In this document: piece by piece, positions 42,024 through 51,058 of the stretch
How positions within the stretch are numbered: position 1 is the first letter of the stretch
Layout: every line of letters begins with the position of its first letter
From: an uncultured Tenacibaculum sp.
Lineage (GTDB): Bacteria; Bacteroidota; Bacteroidia; Flavobacteriales; Flavobacteriaceae
Direction of reading: 5' to 3'
NCBI RefSeq assembly: GCF_947502995.1
Contig: NZ_CANNBW010000001.1
Location: forward strand, 221,298-285,297
DNA: 64,000 bases
Translations under genes and position numbers: made by a program
The notes under the pieces: generated by a model
What the model was told of the DNA's origin: nothing
Database searches by the model: none
The model's input: only the letters and a program-made list of their open reading frames with translations

Positions 42024-43529
42024 ATGAGTTTAAATGCAATTATTTCTTCGTTTTCTACAGAAGATTCTACGCGGTTTATTAGTTTTCTAAGTAAAAAAAA
42101 TAAAAGAACTGATGTGAAAAATATTCAGCTTTTTAAGTTGATATATGCAAATGAACTGTCATCAGAAGAAATGTGTGAAGTATTATATTCTGGCGGTAAA
42201 AAAGATGCGTATCATGCACTTAGAAAACGATTGTATGAAGCTTTAATAGAGTATTTAGCAGCTTTAAATTTAGAAGAAGAGAATTCAGAGAAAGTAGCCG
42301 TAATAAAATACATTTTAGTTTCACGTTCTTTTTTACAACAGCAACAATATGCTTTAGGATTTAAATTATTACAAAAGGCAACTAAAATTGCTGAAGAATA
42401 TCAATTATATCCTTATCTGAATGAAATTTATCATTTAAGAATTCAATTTTCACATGAGAATGAAAAAGAAAATTTAAATGAGTTAATTGAAGTATTTAGA
42501 AGAAATAAAAAACAAGCAGAGTTAGAAGAAGAACTCAATATTGTATATGCAAAAGTAAGAGCAATCTTACATCAGATTTCTGCAAAAGGAGAGGTAGTTG
42601 ATTTTCAAAAAATTGTTTTAAAAATTTTACATGATCAAAATATAGATATTAATAAAACACTTTCTTTTAAATCGCTTTATCAATTATTAACTATAGCCAG
42701 TATTTCTGCATTTATAACTAAAGATTATTTAGAAGTAGAGTCTTTTATGTTGGATATGTATGCGTTTTTAAAAGAGAAACCAAATAAAGAAAAAGAGCGT
42801 TTTTATCATATTCATGTATTGTATATGATTGCAAATACTTTGTTTAGAACCAAACAGTTTGAAAAGTCTTTAAGTTTTTTGCAGCTTATGGATGCTGAAA
42901 TTTTAAAGAATAAACGAAAGTATGAACGTACATTCAGATTAAAATATGAGTTATTGTATACGCTGAATTTGAATTATATGAATAATCAAAATGAGGCTGT
43001 TGAAAGATTAGAGTTTATTTTGAAAAAGAAACATTCAGATGTTGTTGGAGCATTGGACCTTCATTTAAGTTTGGTGGTATTTTATTTTCAGAAAGGAGCA
43101 ATAAAAGAGTCGTACAAGTTATTATCTAAATTATATCATACAGACAAATGGTATTTGGAAAAAGTTGGGAAAGAATGGGTGATTAAAAAGAGTTTAATTG
43201 AAATATTGTTGCTTGTTGAGTTGGATAATTTTGATGTTTTTGAAAATCGATTGTCAAGATTTAAAAGACAGTACGGAACGTATATAAAGGAAGTAGGTCA
43301 GGAGCGTGTATTGATTTTCTTGAAATATGTAGCGCTTTATTATGATAACCCGAAAGAGATTACTTCAGACAAATTCTTTCAAACTGTAGAAAACTCTTTT
43401 GAGTGGATTGGAGCCAAACAAGAAGATATCTTTGTGATGAGTTTTTATGCATGGTTAAAAAGTAAAATGGTAAATAAACCAATTTTCGAAGTTACTTTAG
43501 ATTTAATAGCTCAGGCTCAAGAATTATAA
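42024..43529 (+). CDS. Large helical (TPR-like) cytoplasmic protein of unknown function
   Basis: The 501-residue protein is almost entirely alpha-helical with no signal or membrane segment. The N-terminus (FSTEDSTRFISFLSKKNKRTDVKNIQLFKLIY) and repeats such as YALGFKLLQKATKIAEEYQLYPYLNEIYHLR and RTKQFEKSLSFLQLMDAEIL look like degenerate TPR units. I do not recognise a named family; similar proteins occur across Flavobacteriia. It ends convergently with the VOC gene, their stop codons overlapping in TTATAA (43524-43529). I assign no function. Confidence 0.75.
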   Translation: MSLNAIISSFSTEDSTRFISFLSKKNKRTDVKNIQLFKLIYANELSSEEMCEVLYSGGKKDAYHALRKRLYEALIEYLAALNLEEENSEKVAVIKYILVSRSFLQQQQYALGFKLLQKATKIAEEYQLYPYLNEIYHLRIQFSHENEKENLNELIEVFRRNKKQAELEEELNIVYAKVRAILHQISAKGEVVDFQKIVLKILHDQNIDINKTLSFKSLYQLLTIASISAFITKDYLEVESFMLDMYAFLKEKPNKEKERFYHIHVLYMIANTLFRTKQFEKSLSFLQLMDAEILKNKRKYERTFRLKYELLYTLNLNYMNNQNEAVERLEFILKKKHSDVVGALDLHLSLVVFYFQKGAIKESYKLLSKLYHTDKWYLEKVGKEWVIKKSLIEILLLVELDNFDVFENRLSRFKRQYGTYIKEVGQERVLIFLKYVALYYDNPKEITSDKFFQTVENSFEWIGAKQEDIFVMSFYAWLKSKMVNKPIFEVTLDLIAQAQEL

Positions 43530-43913
43530 AAAAGCTTCGTCAATTGGTTCCCAAAGTTCAATTTTATTGCCGTCTAAATCAACAATCCAAGCAAATTTAC
43601 CATAGCTATATTCTTCAATTTCTCCAAGAATAGTTACACCTTCATTTTTGAGTTGTTCCAATAAATCTTCTAAATATTCAACTCTGTAATTGATCATGAA
43701 TCCTTTTTTTGAAGGTAGAAAATGATCGGTATCTTTTTTAAACGGACTCCATTGTGTCGATGCTTTATTTCCATCATTATCTTTCCACCAAAATGTACAT
43801 CCCCAATCATCAGTATTAAAACCTAAATGTTTCTTATACCATTCTTTAGTTGAATTTACATCTTCAGTTTTAAAAAATACGCCACCAATTCCTGTTACTT
43901 TACCTTTTTTCAT
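43524..43913 (-). CDS. VOC-family (glyoxalase/bleomycin-resistance-like) protein
   Basis: The 129-residue protein is one glyoxalase-fold domain: GIGGVFFKTEDVNSTKEWYKKHLGF at the N-terminus and FAWIVDLDGNKIELWEPID at the C-terminus, where the metal-binding Glu lies. The upstream DUF1801 gene overlaps it by 4 nt (ATGA), so the two are co-translated. The substrate is unknown; VOC proteins range from lyases to antibiotic-binding proteins. Confidence 0.9.
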   Translation of the reverse strand: MKKGKVTGIGGVFFKTEDVNSTKEWYKKHLGFNTDDWGCTFWWKDNDGNKASTQWSPFKKDTDHFLPSKKGFMINYRVEYLEDLLEQLKNEGVTILGEIEEYSYGKFAWIVDLDGNKIELWEPIDEAFL

Positions 43914-44365
43914 CTCTTTACATTTTTTTCATATGTTGAAATCCAATCTTCAACTGTTATTTTACTACATAATTCTCCAATTAATTCATACGGAATATCA
44001 TCTAGCTTTTTAAAGCGAACACAACTTTTACCCATATCGAGTTTTCGTTTACAATGCTTCGGGTATTCACTTACAAACCAATCATGTATTTCTGGATTGG
44101 CATAAATTCCACTATGATATAAATTCACAGAGTTTTTCTGAGAAGCGATATTCATAAAAGGCAAAGGTGATTTTGGATCACAATGATAACCATCTGGATA
44201 TATTGAATGCGGTACATAATATCCGATCATATTGTAATTAATACCTTCTTCAAAACCTTCAGGAAGATGTTTTTTAATTACGTCTCGTAATTGCTGAACA
44301 ACAGATTGACGATCTTCCGGAAGTTGATCTATATATTCTTGTGGAGTATTCGCTTCGTATTTCAT
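43910..44365 (-). CDS. DUF1801-family (YdhG-like) protein
   Basis: The 151-residue protein has the DUF1801 layout: YIDQLPEDRQSVVQQLRDVIKKHLPEGFEEGINYNMIGYYVP, then FMNIASQKNSVNLYHSGIY and a C-terminal CVRFKKLDDIPYELI. The family folds like an iron-binding frataxin relative but has no settled function. It is first in a two-gene operon with the VOC protein. Confidence 0.87.
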   Translation of the reverse strand: MKYEANTPQEYIDQLPEDRQSVVQQLRDVIKKHLPEGFEEGINYNMIGYYVPHSIYPDGYHCDPKSPLPFMNIASQKNSVNLYHSGIYANPEIHDWFVSEYPKHCKRKLDMGKSCVRFKKLDDIPYELIGELCSKITVEDWISTYEKNVKR

Positions 44366-44426
44366 TTTAAATAAAAATTGGAATTATACTGAAACTAATA
44401 TACAAAAAGAGAAAATAGTATTGCAA

Positions 44427-45812
44427 TTAGTTAATCCAGCAACCGTCCCAAGGAGTATTACTTAAAGGAATGTCAAAATCTTCATCGTTTAATGTATTTC
44501 CAGAAGCTGTTCCAGAAACTTGTAAAAAACGATACGCCCAACATCTGTTTTCGTGAGTTACTTTATTGTTGGTTAATATAAGATTAGTCATTTCTTTAAA
44601 AGCTAAATGTCCGTGATTCATTAAATTGTTTTTAATAACTAAATCAGCTCCTTTGTACATATACATTCCGCAGTTATTAAGAATATTATTTTCAATAAAA
44701 GTTGTAGCCGGATTGGTTTTAGGATTATCGTTAGAATACATAATAATTCCGTTCCAGTTATTTACAGAAACAGTTCGCATGGTAATGTTATTATTTGTTA
44801 CAACCATGTCAGCATTTTTCCAGTACACTAATGGTCCGTCTATATATTGACTGTCTTCTCCTTGAGTAAGAATATTATTATCAATTTTTACATTTTTTCC
44901 ATCTGTATTTACAATATCTCCACCTCTGTTATTATGGAAGTAATTCTTTTTGATCGTAATATCTTCATTTAATCGCCCAGCACCTTCTAAGTCAACTCCG
45001 AATTGAGGAGAAGTTCCGTTGGTGTGATGTATTTCATTGTCTTCTATTAGAATATTTTTTCCTCCAACAATAGAAACACCTTGTCTTCTGTTGTTTGTAA
45101 AATGATTTCTTTTAATATGGATGTTTTGTAATTCTTGAGGTTCGTTTCTTGGACTTCCTACTAGTAAAATTCCATCTCCATTTGCTTTACCAAGAGTGGT
45201 GTTTTGTACAGTAATGTTTTTACTGTTTCCTTCAATACAAATTAAATGTCCTTCATCGTGAACTTGACTACCATCCGATGCTCTTGGTGTATATGTATGA
45301 TTGTCACGATCACCAAGAATGGTTCCACCAGAAATAACAACATTAGTTTTGTTACGAACTGCAATTGCACAATAATTCCATTTATTGTTTGGTGCCATTT
45401 CTATAATCGCATCTTTATCTAATAAAAAAGCAGTATTACTGTGTAATTCAATACCAGCTTGATAAATATCGTTTCCGTATTTTCCGATTAAATAATGTCC
45501 TTTAGGTAATTTTATAATTCCATAACCTTCATTTGTAGCCCAATCAATAGCTTCTTGAAGATTATCTGTAGTTTCTACAGCATTAGATCTGTTGTTTTTA
45601 ATATTCCATCGTTCCAATTCAATAATATAAGTATTGTTGGAAATATCAGTATAAGGAACGGTACTAATTGGATCCATAGTTCCATTAAACGGATTCGGAT
45701 TATTTGGATCGGAAGGAGATAATTCTGTTATAGTTTCAACATCAATTGATGGCTCTTTTGAGCAAGAAAAAGTAATGGTTAAAATCGATAAAGTGAGGAT
45801 TAGTTTTTTCAT
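44427..45812 (-). CDS. Right-handed parallel beta-helix lipoprotein
   Basis: A lipoprotein signal (lipobox ITFSC) precedes a ~400-residue beta-helix. The start resembles pectate-lyase-superfamily proteins (AVETTDNLQEAIDWATNEGYGIIKLPKGHYLIG), and later turns repeat the pattern (NIHIKRNHFTNNRRQGVSIVGGKNILIEDNEIHHT; VKIDNNILTQGEDS). It is probably a surface polysaccharide lyase, hydrolase or epimerase; no catalytic set can be named by eye. It follows the GH16 gene on the same strand, separated by a terminator. A matching role in polymer breakdown is likely. Confidence 0.8.
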   Translation of the reverse strand: MKKLILTLSILTITFSCSKEPSIDVETITELSPSDPNNPNPFNGTMDPISTVPYTDISNNTYIIELERWNIKNNRSNAVETTDNLQEAIDWATNEGYGIIKLPKGHYLIGKYGNDIYQAGIELHSNTAFLLDKDAIIEMAPNNKWNYCAIAVRNKTNVVISGGTILGDRDNHTYTPRASDGSQVHDEGHLICIEGNSKNITVQNTTLGKANGDGILLVGSPRNEPQELQNIHIKRNHFTNNRRQGVSIVGGKNILIEDNEIHHTNGTSPQFGVDLEGAGRLNEDITIKKNYFHNNRGGDIVNTDGKNVKIDNNILTQGEDSQYIDGPLVYWKNADMVVTNNNITMRTVSVNNWNGIIMYSNDNPKTNPATTFIENNILNNCGMYMYKGADLVIKNNLMNHGHLAFKEMTNLILTNNKVTHENRCWAYRFLQVSGTASGNTLNDEDFDIPLSNTPWDGCWIN

Positions 45813-45837
45813 TTTCAGTTTTTATTAAAGCTAATTT

Positions 45838-45868
45838 AAAAAGGTCGTTATTAAAACGACCTTTTTTT
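45838..45868 (-). terminator. Intrinsic terminator of the GH16 gene
   Basis: 12-nt arms AAAAAGGTCGTT (45838-45849) and AACGACCTTTTT (45855-45866) between the GH16 and beta-helix genes. Confidence 0.85.
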
Positions 45869-45872
45869 AGTA

Positions 45873-47762
45873 TTATTTTTTAATGATTTGAGCTTTATAT
45901 CTTTCAGATACAGAAATAAAGTATAAACCTTTAGCTAGTGTTTTAGTGTTTAAAATAGTTGTATTGCTATTTGCTTTTTTCTGAAGTAGTTCTTTTCCGT
46001 TTACATCATACAATCGTATAATATCGTTTTTAAGAATTCCATTCACTGTAATTTTATCAGTTGTTGGGTTTGGATAAATCTTAATTTTAGAATTTTCTTC
46101 AGTGATAGTAATAGTTCCTGATGCATTTCTGTTTGATGTAGTAGGTGAAATTTTCCACTTCTGATTATTATTTGTTGTACTGTGACCCCAAATTTGAACA
46201 TTTGCATTTATAGCTCCAGCAGCAATATCTAAAGCAGAGTTTAAACAATGATTAGGTTTTAAACTGTACGAATTGTTTGTGTTTTTAACGACAGTCCATT
46301 TTTGATGATCTAAAGAAGCTTGATTGGTTGTACTCACATCTTTTCCATTAAAACATCCGTTGTTAGAAACTTCTAAATATCGATTATTTCCAGTGTTTTT
46401 TATTGTGTATATGTTGTTTTCAAGATGCTTAAATTCCCATTTTTGATCGTTCCAATTTCCAGGATCGTGCATACGAGCACTATAATTTTCAGCACCTCTA
46501 GATAATAATCTCTGATTAGAAATTGTAGAAGTTAAAAAATAAGTTCCGTTAGCAATAAGTTGTGCTGGCAAAACAGTTACATTGTTAATCTGCTTTCTGT
46601 CTAAAGCTTCTCTCCAAGTTGTTCCTACAGGTCTAATGTGAGTTTTATAAATGTAACCATTTCCTGATGTTGGAGCTCCTGGTAAAGTTATAGTGATGTT
46701 TGTTGTGCCTTTTCCTTTAGCTACAGTTTTCTTTTCACTACCTAACCATTTAGTTGCTGACCAAAATTCTACAACAACATCTCTTGAAGCGTTTGCTTCG
46801 TAATTAATATTGAAAGTGTAGTTTTTCTGAGAAGTAACATTTGTCTGAGGATTCTTAAAGCTAACTTTATCAGTAATTGGACTATTATCATCAACAAGTT
46901 CGTAAGATCTTACCCAGTCATAATAAGTAGTTCTTTCAGATAAAGGTCTGTTCATTCCGTCACTTCCAGGTTTAGCAGGATTCCAATCGTATGTTTCAAC
47001 AACAAAACGTAAAAACATGTTCAAATTAAAATCTGAAGGTAAATTTACTGTACCAACATCTTTTCCATCTAAATAGAAAGTAGCTTGATCTTTGTTTCTA
47101 TACCAAACTCCATAAGTATGGTAATCTTTCCAAGAAGGAGCACCGATTTTAGCTTTGTTTCCTTTGGTTCCTCTGGTATAATTACATCCTGCAGGCCACG
47201 GACAATTACTTGTTTGTCCACCCGGAGGATTCGGACACCAAGGTTGTCTACTGTGCGAGTTTGAGTTCATAGTGTTTGGGAAACTTCCATTCGGATTTCT
47301 AGTGTCAATTCCAACAACTTCAACAACGTCAAGTTCTGTAACTCTTCTGTCACAAGTGCTTGTTGCAGAATTTGATTCATTAATTAACCAAAATGTTGAA
47401 GACATAAAAGTTTTGTTAGCTTTCATACGAGTTTCGTAGTAGCCATACGGAGCTTTATTTACACTTCGAACAGCTGCACCTTCATGTGTCCATCCAGAAA
47501 AAGGATTAGCTTTTGTTTTGGCAACCAATTTTAGATTTCCATCAGAAACAGAAACGTTGGCTGTTTCAAATCGAGCTGGTCTTCGTCCTTCCCAACCAGG
47601 AATATTTTTTGCCCACTTATTGGTGTTAAATCCATTATTGAATTCGTCTGATAAAGATTCGATTTTTTTCCATTTTTTTCCTGTAGGAGGAGCGGGTTGT
47701 GCATAAGCATTATAGCTCAGCAAAGCTATTGCTGTAGCTAAAATAAATTTAGGGGTTTTCAT
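45873..47762 (-). CDS. GH16 glycoside hydrolase with ricin-type lectin and T9SS sorting domain
   Basis: The domain order is: signal peptide (1-22), GH16 catalytic domain (~28-290), a beta-sandwich (~293-395), a ricin-B/CBM13-like lectin (~405-545, repeated Q-x-W motifs: NDQKWEF, DHQKWTV, NNQKWKI) and a T9SS sorting domain (IYPNPTTDKITVNG to AQIIKK). The catalytic motif is ELDVVE (Glu143, Asp145, Glu148), intact. The N-terminal SDEFNNGFNTNKW and GAAVRSVNKAPYGYYETRMKA resemble agarase/porphyranase-type GH16 enzymes that cut red-algal galactans; laminarinase is less likely. The substrate remains an inference. Its upstream region carries a TCCCCTA motif and a palindrome. Confidence 0.88.
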   Translation of the reverse strand: MKTPKFILATAIALLSYNAYAQPAPPTGKKWKKIESLSDEFNNGFNTNKWAKNIPGWEGRRPARFETANVSVSDGNLKLVAKTKANPFSGWTHEGAAVRSVNKAPYGYYETRMKANKTFMSSTFWLINESNSATSTCDRRVTELDVVEVVGIDTRNPNGSFPNTMNSNSHSRQPWCPNPPGGQTSNCPWPAGCNYTRGTKGNKAKIGAPSWKDYHTYGVWYRNKDQATFYLDGKDVGTVNLPSDFNLNMFLRFVVETYDWNPAKPGSDGMNRPLSERTTYYDWVRSYELVDDNSPITDKVSFKNPQTNVTSQKNYTFNINYEANASRDVVVEFWSATKWLGSEKKTVAKGKGTTNITITLPGAPTSGNGYIYKTHIRPVGTTWREALDRKQINNVTVLPAQLIANGTYFLTSTISNQRLLSRGAENYSARMHDPGNWNDQKWEFKHLENNIYTIKNTGNNRYLEVSNNGCFNGKDVSTTNQASLDHQKWTVVKNTNNSYSLKPNHCLNSALDIAAGAINANVQIWGHSTTNNNQKWKISPTTSNRNASGTITITEENSKIKIYPNPTTDKITVNGILKNDIIRLYDVNGKELLQKKANSNTTILNTKTLAKGLYFISVSERYKAQIIKK

Positions 47763-47852
47763 TTTAATAAATTGAGGTTTAAAATTTGATATATTGGTAT
47801 ACGAAGTCTGAAGCTAATTATTGTTTAGCTTTAGTAAATAATTAAGAATTAA

Positions 47853-47888
47853 TAACCTAGGTTAATAATTGCGTTAATTTAGGGGATC
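47853..47888 (-). promoter_or_regulatory. Palindrome and C-run motif upstream of the GH16 gene
   Basis: TAACCTAGGTTA (47853-47864) is a perfect 12-bp palindrome. 15 nt further upstream of the gene the minus strand reads GATCCCCTA (47880-47888), matching the motif repeated before the DUF5060 enzyme. The region 47763-47971 holds no gene. Confidence 0.5.
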
Positions 47889-47971
47889 CATAAGAATAGC
47901 AGTTTTGTAAGTAAAACTACTTTTTGTTATTTGTGAAAATAACTGTATATCAATATATTGAAAAGTGAAGT

Positions 47972-48910
47972 TTAAGAATGATACTTTTTTATCTTATCTA
48001 CAATAGTTTGTGCCAATTTTATCTTGCTTTCAACAGTCCAACCTGCAACATGTGGTGATAGCAATACTTTGTCGGAATCTATTAAATCTTGAAAAGCTTC
48101 TGGTATTTCACTTTCAGTAAAAAGATTTTCAAAAGACTTTTTTTCGTATTCTAAAACATCTAAACCTGCACCCAAAATTTTACCACTTTCTAAAGCGGAA
48201 ACTAAATCTTTGGTAACTACAGATTTTCCTCTTGCTGTATTAATTAACCAGAACGGTTTTTTAAAGTTATTAATGAACTCTTTATTAACCATATTGATGG
48301 TCAATTCTGTTTGGGGCGTATGTAAACTCAATACATCAGCCTTTTCTTGAAGTTCTTGTAAAGAAACTTGTTTGCAATTTTCATTACCAACTCCATCTTT
48401 AATATCGTAACAAAGTACCTCAACATCAAAACCACGAAGTTTTTTAGCAAAAGCATTTCCCATGTTACCGTAACCAATAAGCCCAACTGTTTTCCCGTCG
48501 AGTTCTATTCCTCTATTTTCCTCACGAAGCCATTTTCCTGAGCGTACTTCTTGATCGGCTTTGTTTAGTTTATTGAATAAAGATAAAAGCATTCCTAATG
48601 CATGTTCTCCTACTGCGTTTCGATTTCCTTCAGGAGCAGAAATAAGTTGAATACCTTTTGAAATGGCATAATCACAGTCAATATTTTCCAATCCAGCTCC
48701 AACACGACCAATGAATTTTAGGTTTGTTGCTTTATCTAAGAATTGTTTGTCAATAGTAAATCGACTTCGAATTATAAAACCATCATAATTATGAATTTTA
48801 GCTTCGATTTCTTCTTTAGAAGAAGTATAATCTTCATGATTTTCGTAACCTAATTCGATTAATTGTTGAATCATTAAATCGTGATTGGTATCTAAATGGA
48901 GTATTTTCAT
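47972..48910 (-). CDS. D-2-hydroxyacid dehydrogenase (phosphoglycerate dehydrogenase-like)
   Basis: The 312-residue NAD-dependent enzyme has the family signatures: GRVGAGLENIDCDYA, the Rossmann motif GKTVGLIGYGNMGNAFAKKL, LSLHTPQTELTINMV, LINTARGKSVV (catalytic Arg region), and SPHVAGWTVES with the catalytic His. It lacks the ACT/regulatory domain of long SerA, so it could be a short phosphoglycerate dehydrogenase or another 2-hydroxyacid dehydrogenase. Its ATG overlaps the stop of the SIMPL-like gene by 4 nt. Confidence 0.9.
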   Translation of the reverse strand: MKILHLDTNHDLMIQQLIELGYENHEDYTSSKEEIEAKIHNYDGFIIRSRFTIDKQFLDKATNLKFIGRVGAGLENIDCDYAISKGIQLISAPEGNRNAVGEHALGMLLSLFNKLNKADQEVRSGKWLREENRGIELDGKTVGLIGYGNMGNAFAKKLRGFDVEVLCYDIKDGVGNENCKQVSLQELQEKADVLSLHTPQTELTINMVNKEFINNFKKPFWLINTARGKSVVTKDLVSALESGKILGAGLDVLEYEKKSFENLFTESEIPEAFQDLIDSDKVLLSPHVAGWTVESKIKLAQTIVDKIKKYHS

Positions 48911-49602
48911 TGATTAGCAGCGAATTTTACAACTATTGCTTTTTGTGTACTAGAATAGATTATTTGACTTGAACTTTTAGGATTTTTCTTGCTCAAAATG
49001 TATAAATCCATGAAGCTAAAATTAAGGTTGTCAATTTCTTTTATCTCTTTAAATTCTATTATCTTTCCTAGTTTTAAATTAGATAATTGAGCTATCATAG
49101 ATGCTTTTTTAGTAGCTTTTTCTATTAGTTTTTTAAATAATCTTTTTTCTATTTCGGTTTCTGAATCTGATTGAAAAAAGGCTTCTCTAAAACTAATATT
49201 TACGTAGTCAAATTTTTCAAAATCCTTTTTAACTTTAGTTATTTCAGTTTTATTCTTTAAAGTGATAATAAAAGATTTTGTTTGAAATAAAGGATTGTTA
49301 TTGACGAGATACCCATTTTCAGGTAACCTATAATTATAATTTTCTTTTTTTAGAAACTGTTCTATTTCTTTTACCTGTTGTTTAGTTTTCTCTTTGATTT
49401 TTTTTCTAGTTTCAGCAATGTTGTTTTCATTGTTGTCATAAATATAATCCTGATTTTGTGGTATCTCTATTGAATATTCAAGTTTAGAGGCTTTTAATTT
49501 TATAGTGTCTCTAACTTCTACTTCTATAAATCCTGTCTGACAAAAAATATAGATGTTGGATAGCAACAAGTAAACGACTAAAACAATTCTTTTTCTTTTC
49601 AT
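48907..49602 (-). CDS. Secreted SIMPL/DUF541-like protein
   Basis: A signal peptide (MKRKRIVLVVYLLLSNIYIFCQ) precedes ~210 residues resembling the SIMPL (DUF541) fold: FIEVEVRDTIKLKASKLEYSIEI near the start, a helical charged middle, and the typical C-terminal ATKKASMIAQLSNLKLGKIIEF. SIMPL proteins form periplasmic oligomers of unclear function. The match is visible but weak. The gene sits between panB (9-nt gap) and the dehydrogenase (4-nt overlap), apparently in one operon. Confidence 0.65.
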   Translation of the reverse strand: MKRKRIVLVVYLLLSNIYIFCQTGFIEVEVRDTIKLKASKLEYSIEIPQNQDYIYDNNENNIAETRKKIKEKTKQQVKEIEQFLKKENYNYRLPENGYLVNNNPLFQTKSFIITLKNKTEITKVKKDFEKFDYVNISFREAFFQSDSETEIEKRLFKKLIEKATKKASMIAQLSNLKLGKIIEFKEIKEIDNLNFSFMDLYILSKKNPKSSSQIIYSSTQKAIVVKFAANQ

Positions 49603-49611
49603 AGCATTAAA

Positions 49612-50430
49612 TTAATATTGTTCATTTTCATTAGGAAAATCTACACTTTTTACATCACTAATATATTGTTTAAAAGCATTGGTCATTTCCGTGTGTAGAT
49701 CTAAATATCTACGTAAAAAACGAGGGTTAAACTCATGAGTCATTCCTAACATATCGTGCATTACTAAAACTTGTCCGTCTACACCACTACCAGCACCAAT
49801 TCCGATTACAGGAATAGTTAAGCTTTCAGCAACTTCTTGAGCTAATTTTGCAGGAACTTTTTCTAAAACTAAAGCGAAACAACCTAATTCTTCTAATAAT
49901 TTAGCATCTTCTTTTAGTTTTTGAGCTTCAGCTTCTTCTTTAGCTCTTACAGTATATGTTCCGAATTTATAAATTGACTGTGGAGTTAAACCTAAGTGAC
50001 CCATTACAGGAATTCCAGCAGTTAATATTCTAGATATTGATTGTTCTATTTCTGCACCACCTTCAAGTTTTACAGCATGACCACCGGTTTCTTTCATAAT
50101 ACGAATGGCAGAATCTAAAGCTTGTTTAGAGTTTCCTTGGTAAGTACCAAAAGGTAAGTCAACAACTACTAAGCAACGATCTATAGCTCTAATAACAGAA
50201 CTTGCATGGTAAATCATTTGATCTAAAGTAATAGGTAATGTAGTTTCATGACCTGCCATAACGTTAGAGGCAGAATCTCCAACTAAAATAACGTCAATTC
50301 CAGCACCATCAACTATTTTGGCCATAGTATAATCGTAAGCAGTAAGCATTGAAATTTTTTCATTGTTGTTTTTCATTTCGATCAACGACTTTACCGTGAC
50401 TCTCTTGTATTGTTTTTTAGCTACAGACAT
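49612..50430 (-). CDS. panB: 3-methyl-2-oxobutanoate hydroxymethyltransferase
   Basis: The enzyme catalyses the first committed step of pantothenate/CoA synthesis, adding a hydroxymethyl group to 2-oxoisovalerate. The signature blocks are [46 protein letters not shown], and [23 protein letters not shown]. The length of 272 is normal for PanB. It begins the panB - SIMPL-like - dehydrogenase run. Confidence 0.97.
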   Translation of the reverse strand: MSVAKKQYKRVTVKSLIEMKNNNEKISMLTAYDYTMAKIVDGAGIDVILVGDSASNVMAGHETTLPITLDQMIYHASSVIRAIDRCLVVVDLPFGTYQGNSKQALDSAIRIMKETGGHAVKLEGGAEIEQSISRILTAGIPVMGHLGLTPQSIYKFGTYTVRAKEEAEAQKLKEDAKLLEELGCFALVLEKVPAKLAQEVAESLTIPVIGIGAGSGVDGQVLVMHDMLGMTHEFNPRFLRRYLDLHTEMTNAFKQYISDVKSVDFPNENEQY

Positions 50431-50545
50431 GTGTAATTTGTTATAATAATTAGGTAAAAATATACAAAATACCGCAAACTCGTTAATATTGTGTTAATTT
50501 GATTTTGATACTTTCTTTTTTGTTAGTTTTACATAAATTAATTCC

Positions 50546-51025
50546 ATGCGTAAGTTTTCTCTTATTGTTTTTTTTATTTTTAATTTCATTGTTATGAACT
50601 CCCAAGAATCTACTGAAAAACAAGAAATTAAAAAAGTTGTCAATTTGTTTTTTGATGGTTTACATAAAGGAGATTCTTCTTTAGTAAGTAAAACATTACA
50701 TGAAAGCATTAAAGTTCAAACTACGTATACGAATAAAGAAGGAAAAAAGGTTTTAGTTACAGAATCGAAAGAAAAGTTACTAAAAGCAATAGCTTCTAAA
50801 AAGAAATCTGATGTTTACTTTGAAAAACTTCTATCCTTCACTATAAAAATTGATGGAAATTTAGCTTCGGTATGGACACCTTATGAGTTTTATTTAAACG
50901 ATAAGTTTAGTCATTGTGGAGCAAATTCTTTTCAGTTATTTAATAATAATGGTTCTTGGGAAATTATATATTTGGTTGATATGAGGAGAAGAGAAAACTG
51001 TAGCCAAAATCTAGAGAAAAATTAA
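50546..51025 (+). CDS. Secreted NTF2-like (SnoaL/DUF4440-type) protein
   Basis: A signal peptide (MRKFSLIVFFIFNFIVMNSQ) is followed by a ~135-residue cone-shaped NTF2-like domain: IKKVVNLFFDGLHKGDSSLVSKTLHE at the start and NLASVWTPYEFYLNDKFSHCGANSFQLFNNNGSWEIIYLVDM at the end. Members are often ketosteroid-isomerase-like or of unknown activity. It is immediately upstream of an ECF sigma factor gene with its own -7 box. Confidence 0.82.
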   Translation: MRKFSLIVFFIFNFIVMNSQESTEKQEIKKVVNLFFDGLHKGDSSLVSKTLHESIKVQTTYTNKEGKKVLVTESKEKLLKAIASKKKSDVYFEKLLSFTIKIDGNLASVWTPYEFYLNDKFSHCGANSFQLFNNNGSWEIIYLVDMRRRENCSQNLEKN

Positions 51026-51027
51026 TG

Positions 51028-51035
51028 TATATTTG
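51028..51035 (+). promoter_or_regulatory. -7 box for the ECF sigma factor gene
   Basis: TATATTTG, right after the stop codon of the NTF2-like gene and 23 nt before the ATG at 51059. It ends 5 nt before an alternative GTG start at 51041. Confidence 0.5.
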
Positions 51036-51058
51036 ACCCCGTGGATAAAGTGAGTAAA

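Noticed and set aside
51041..51058. GTG start of the sigma factor at 51041
   Set aside because: The ATG at 51059 matches the family start. The GTG would be leaderless, which is possible but less likely, so it is noted only as an alternative.
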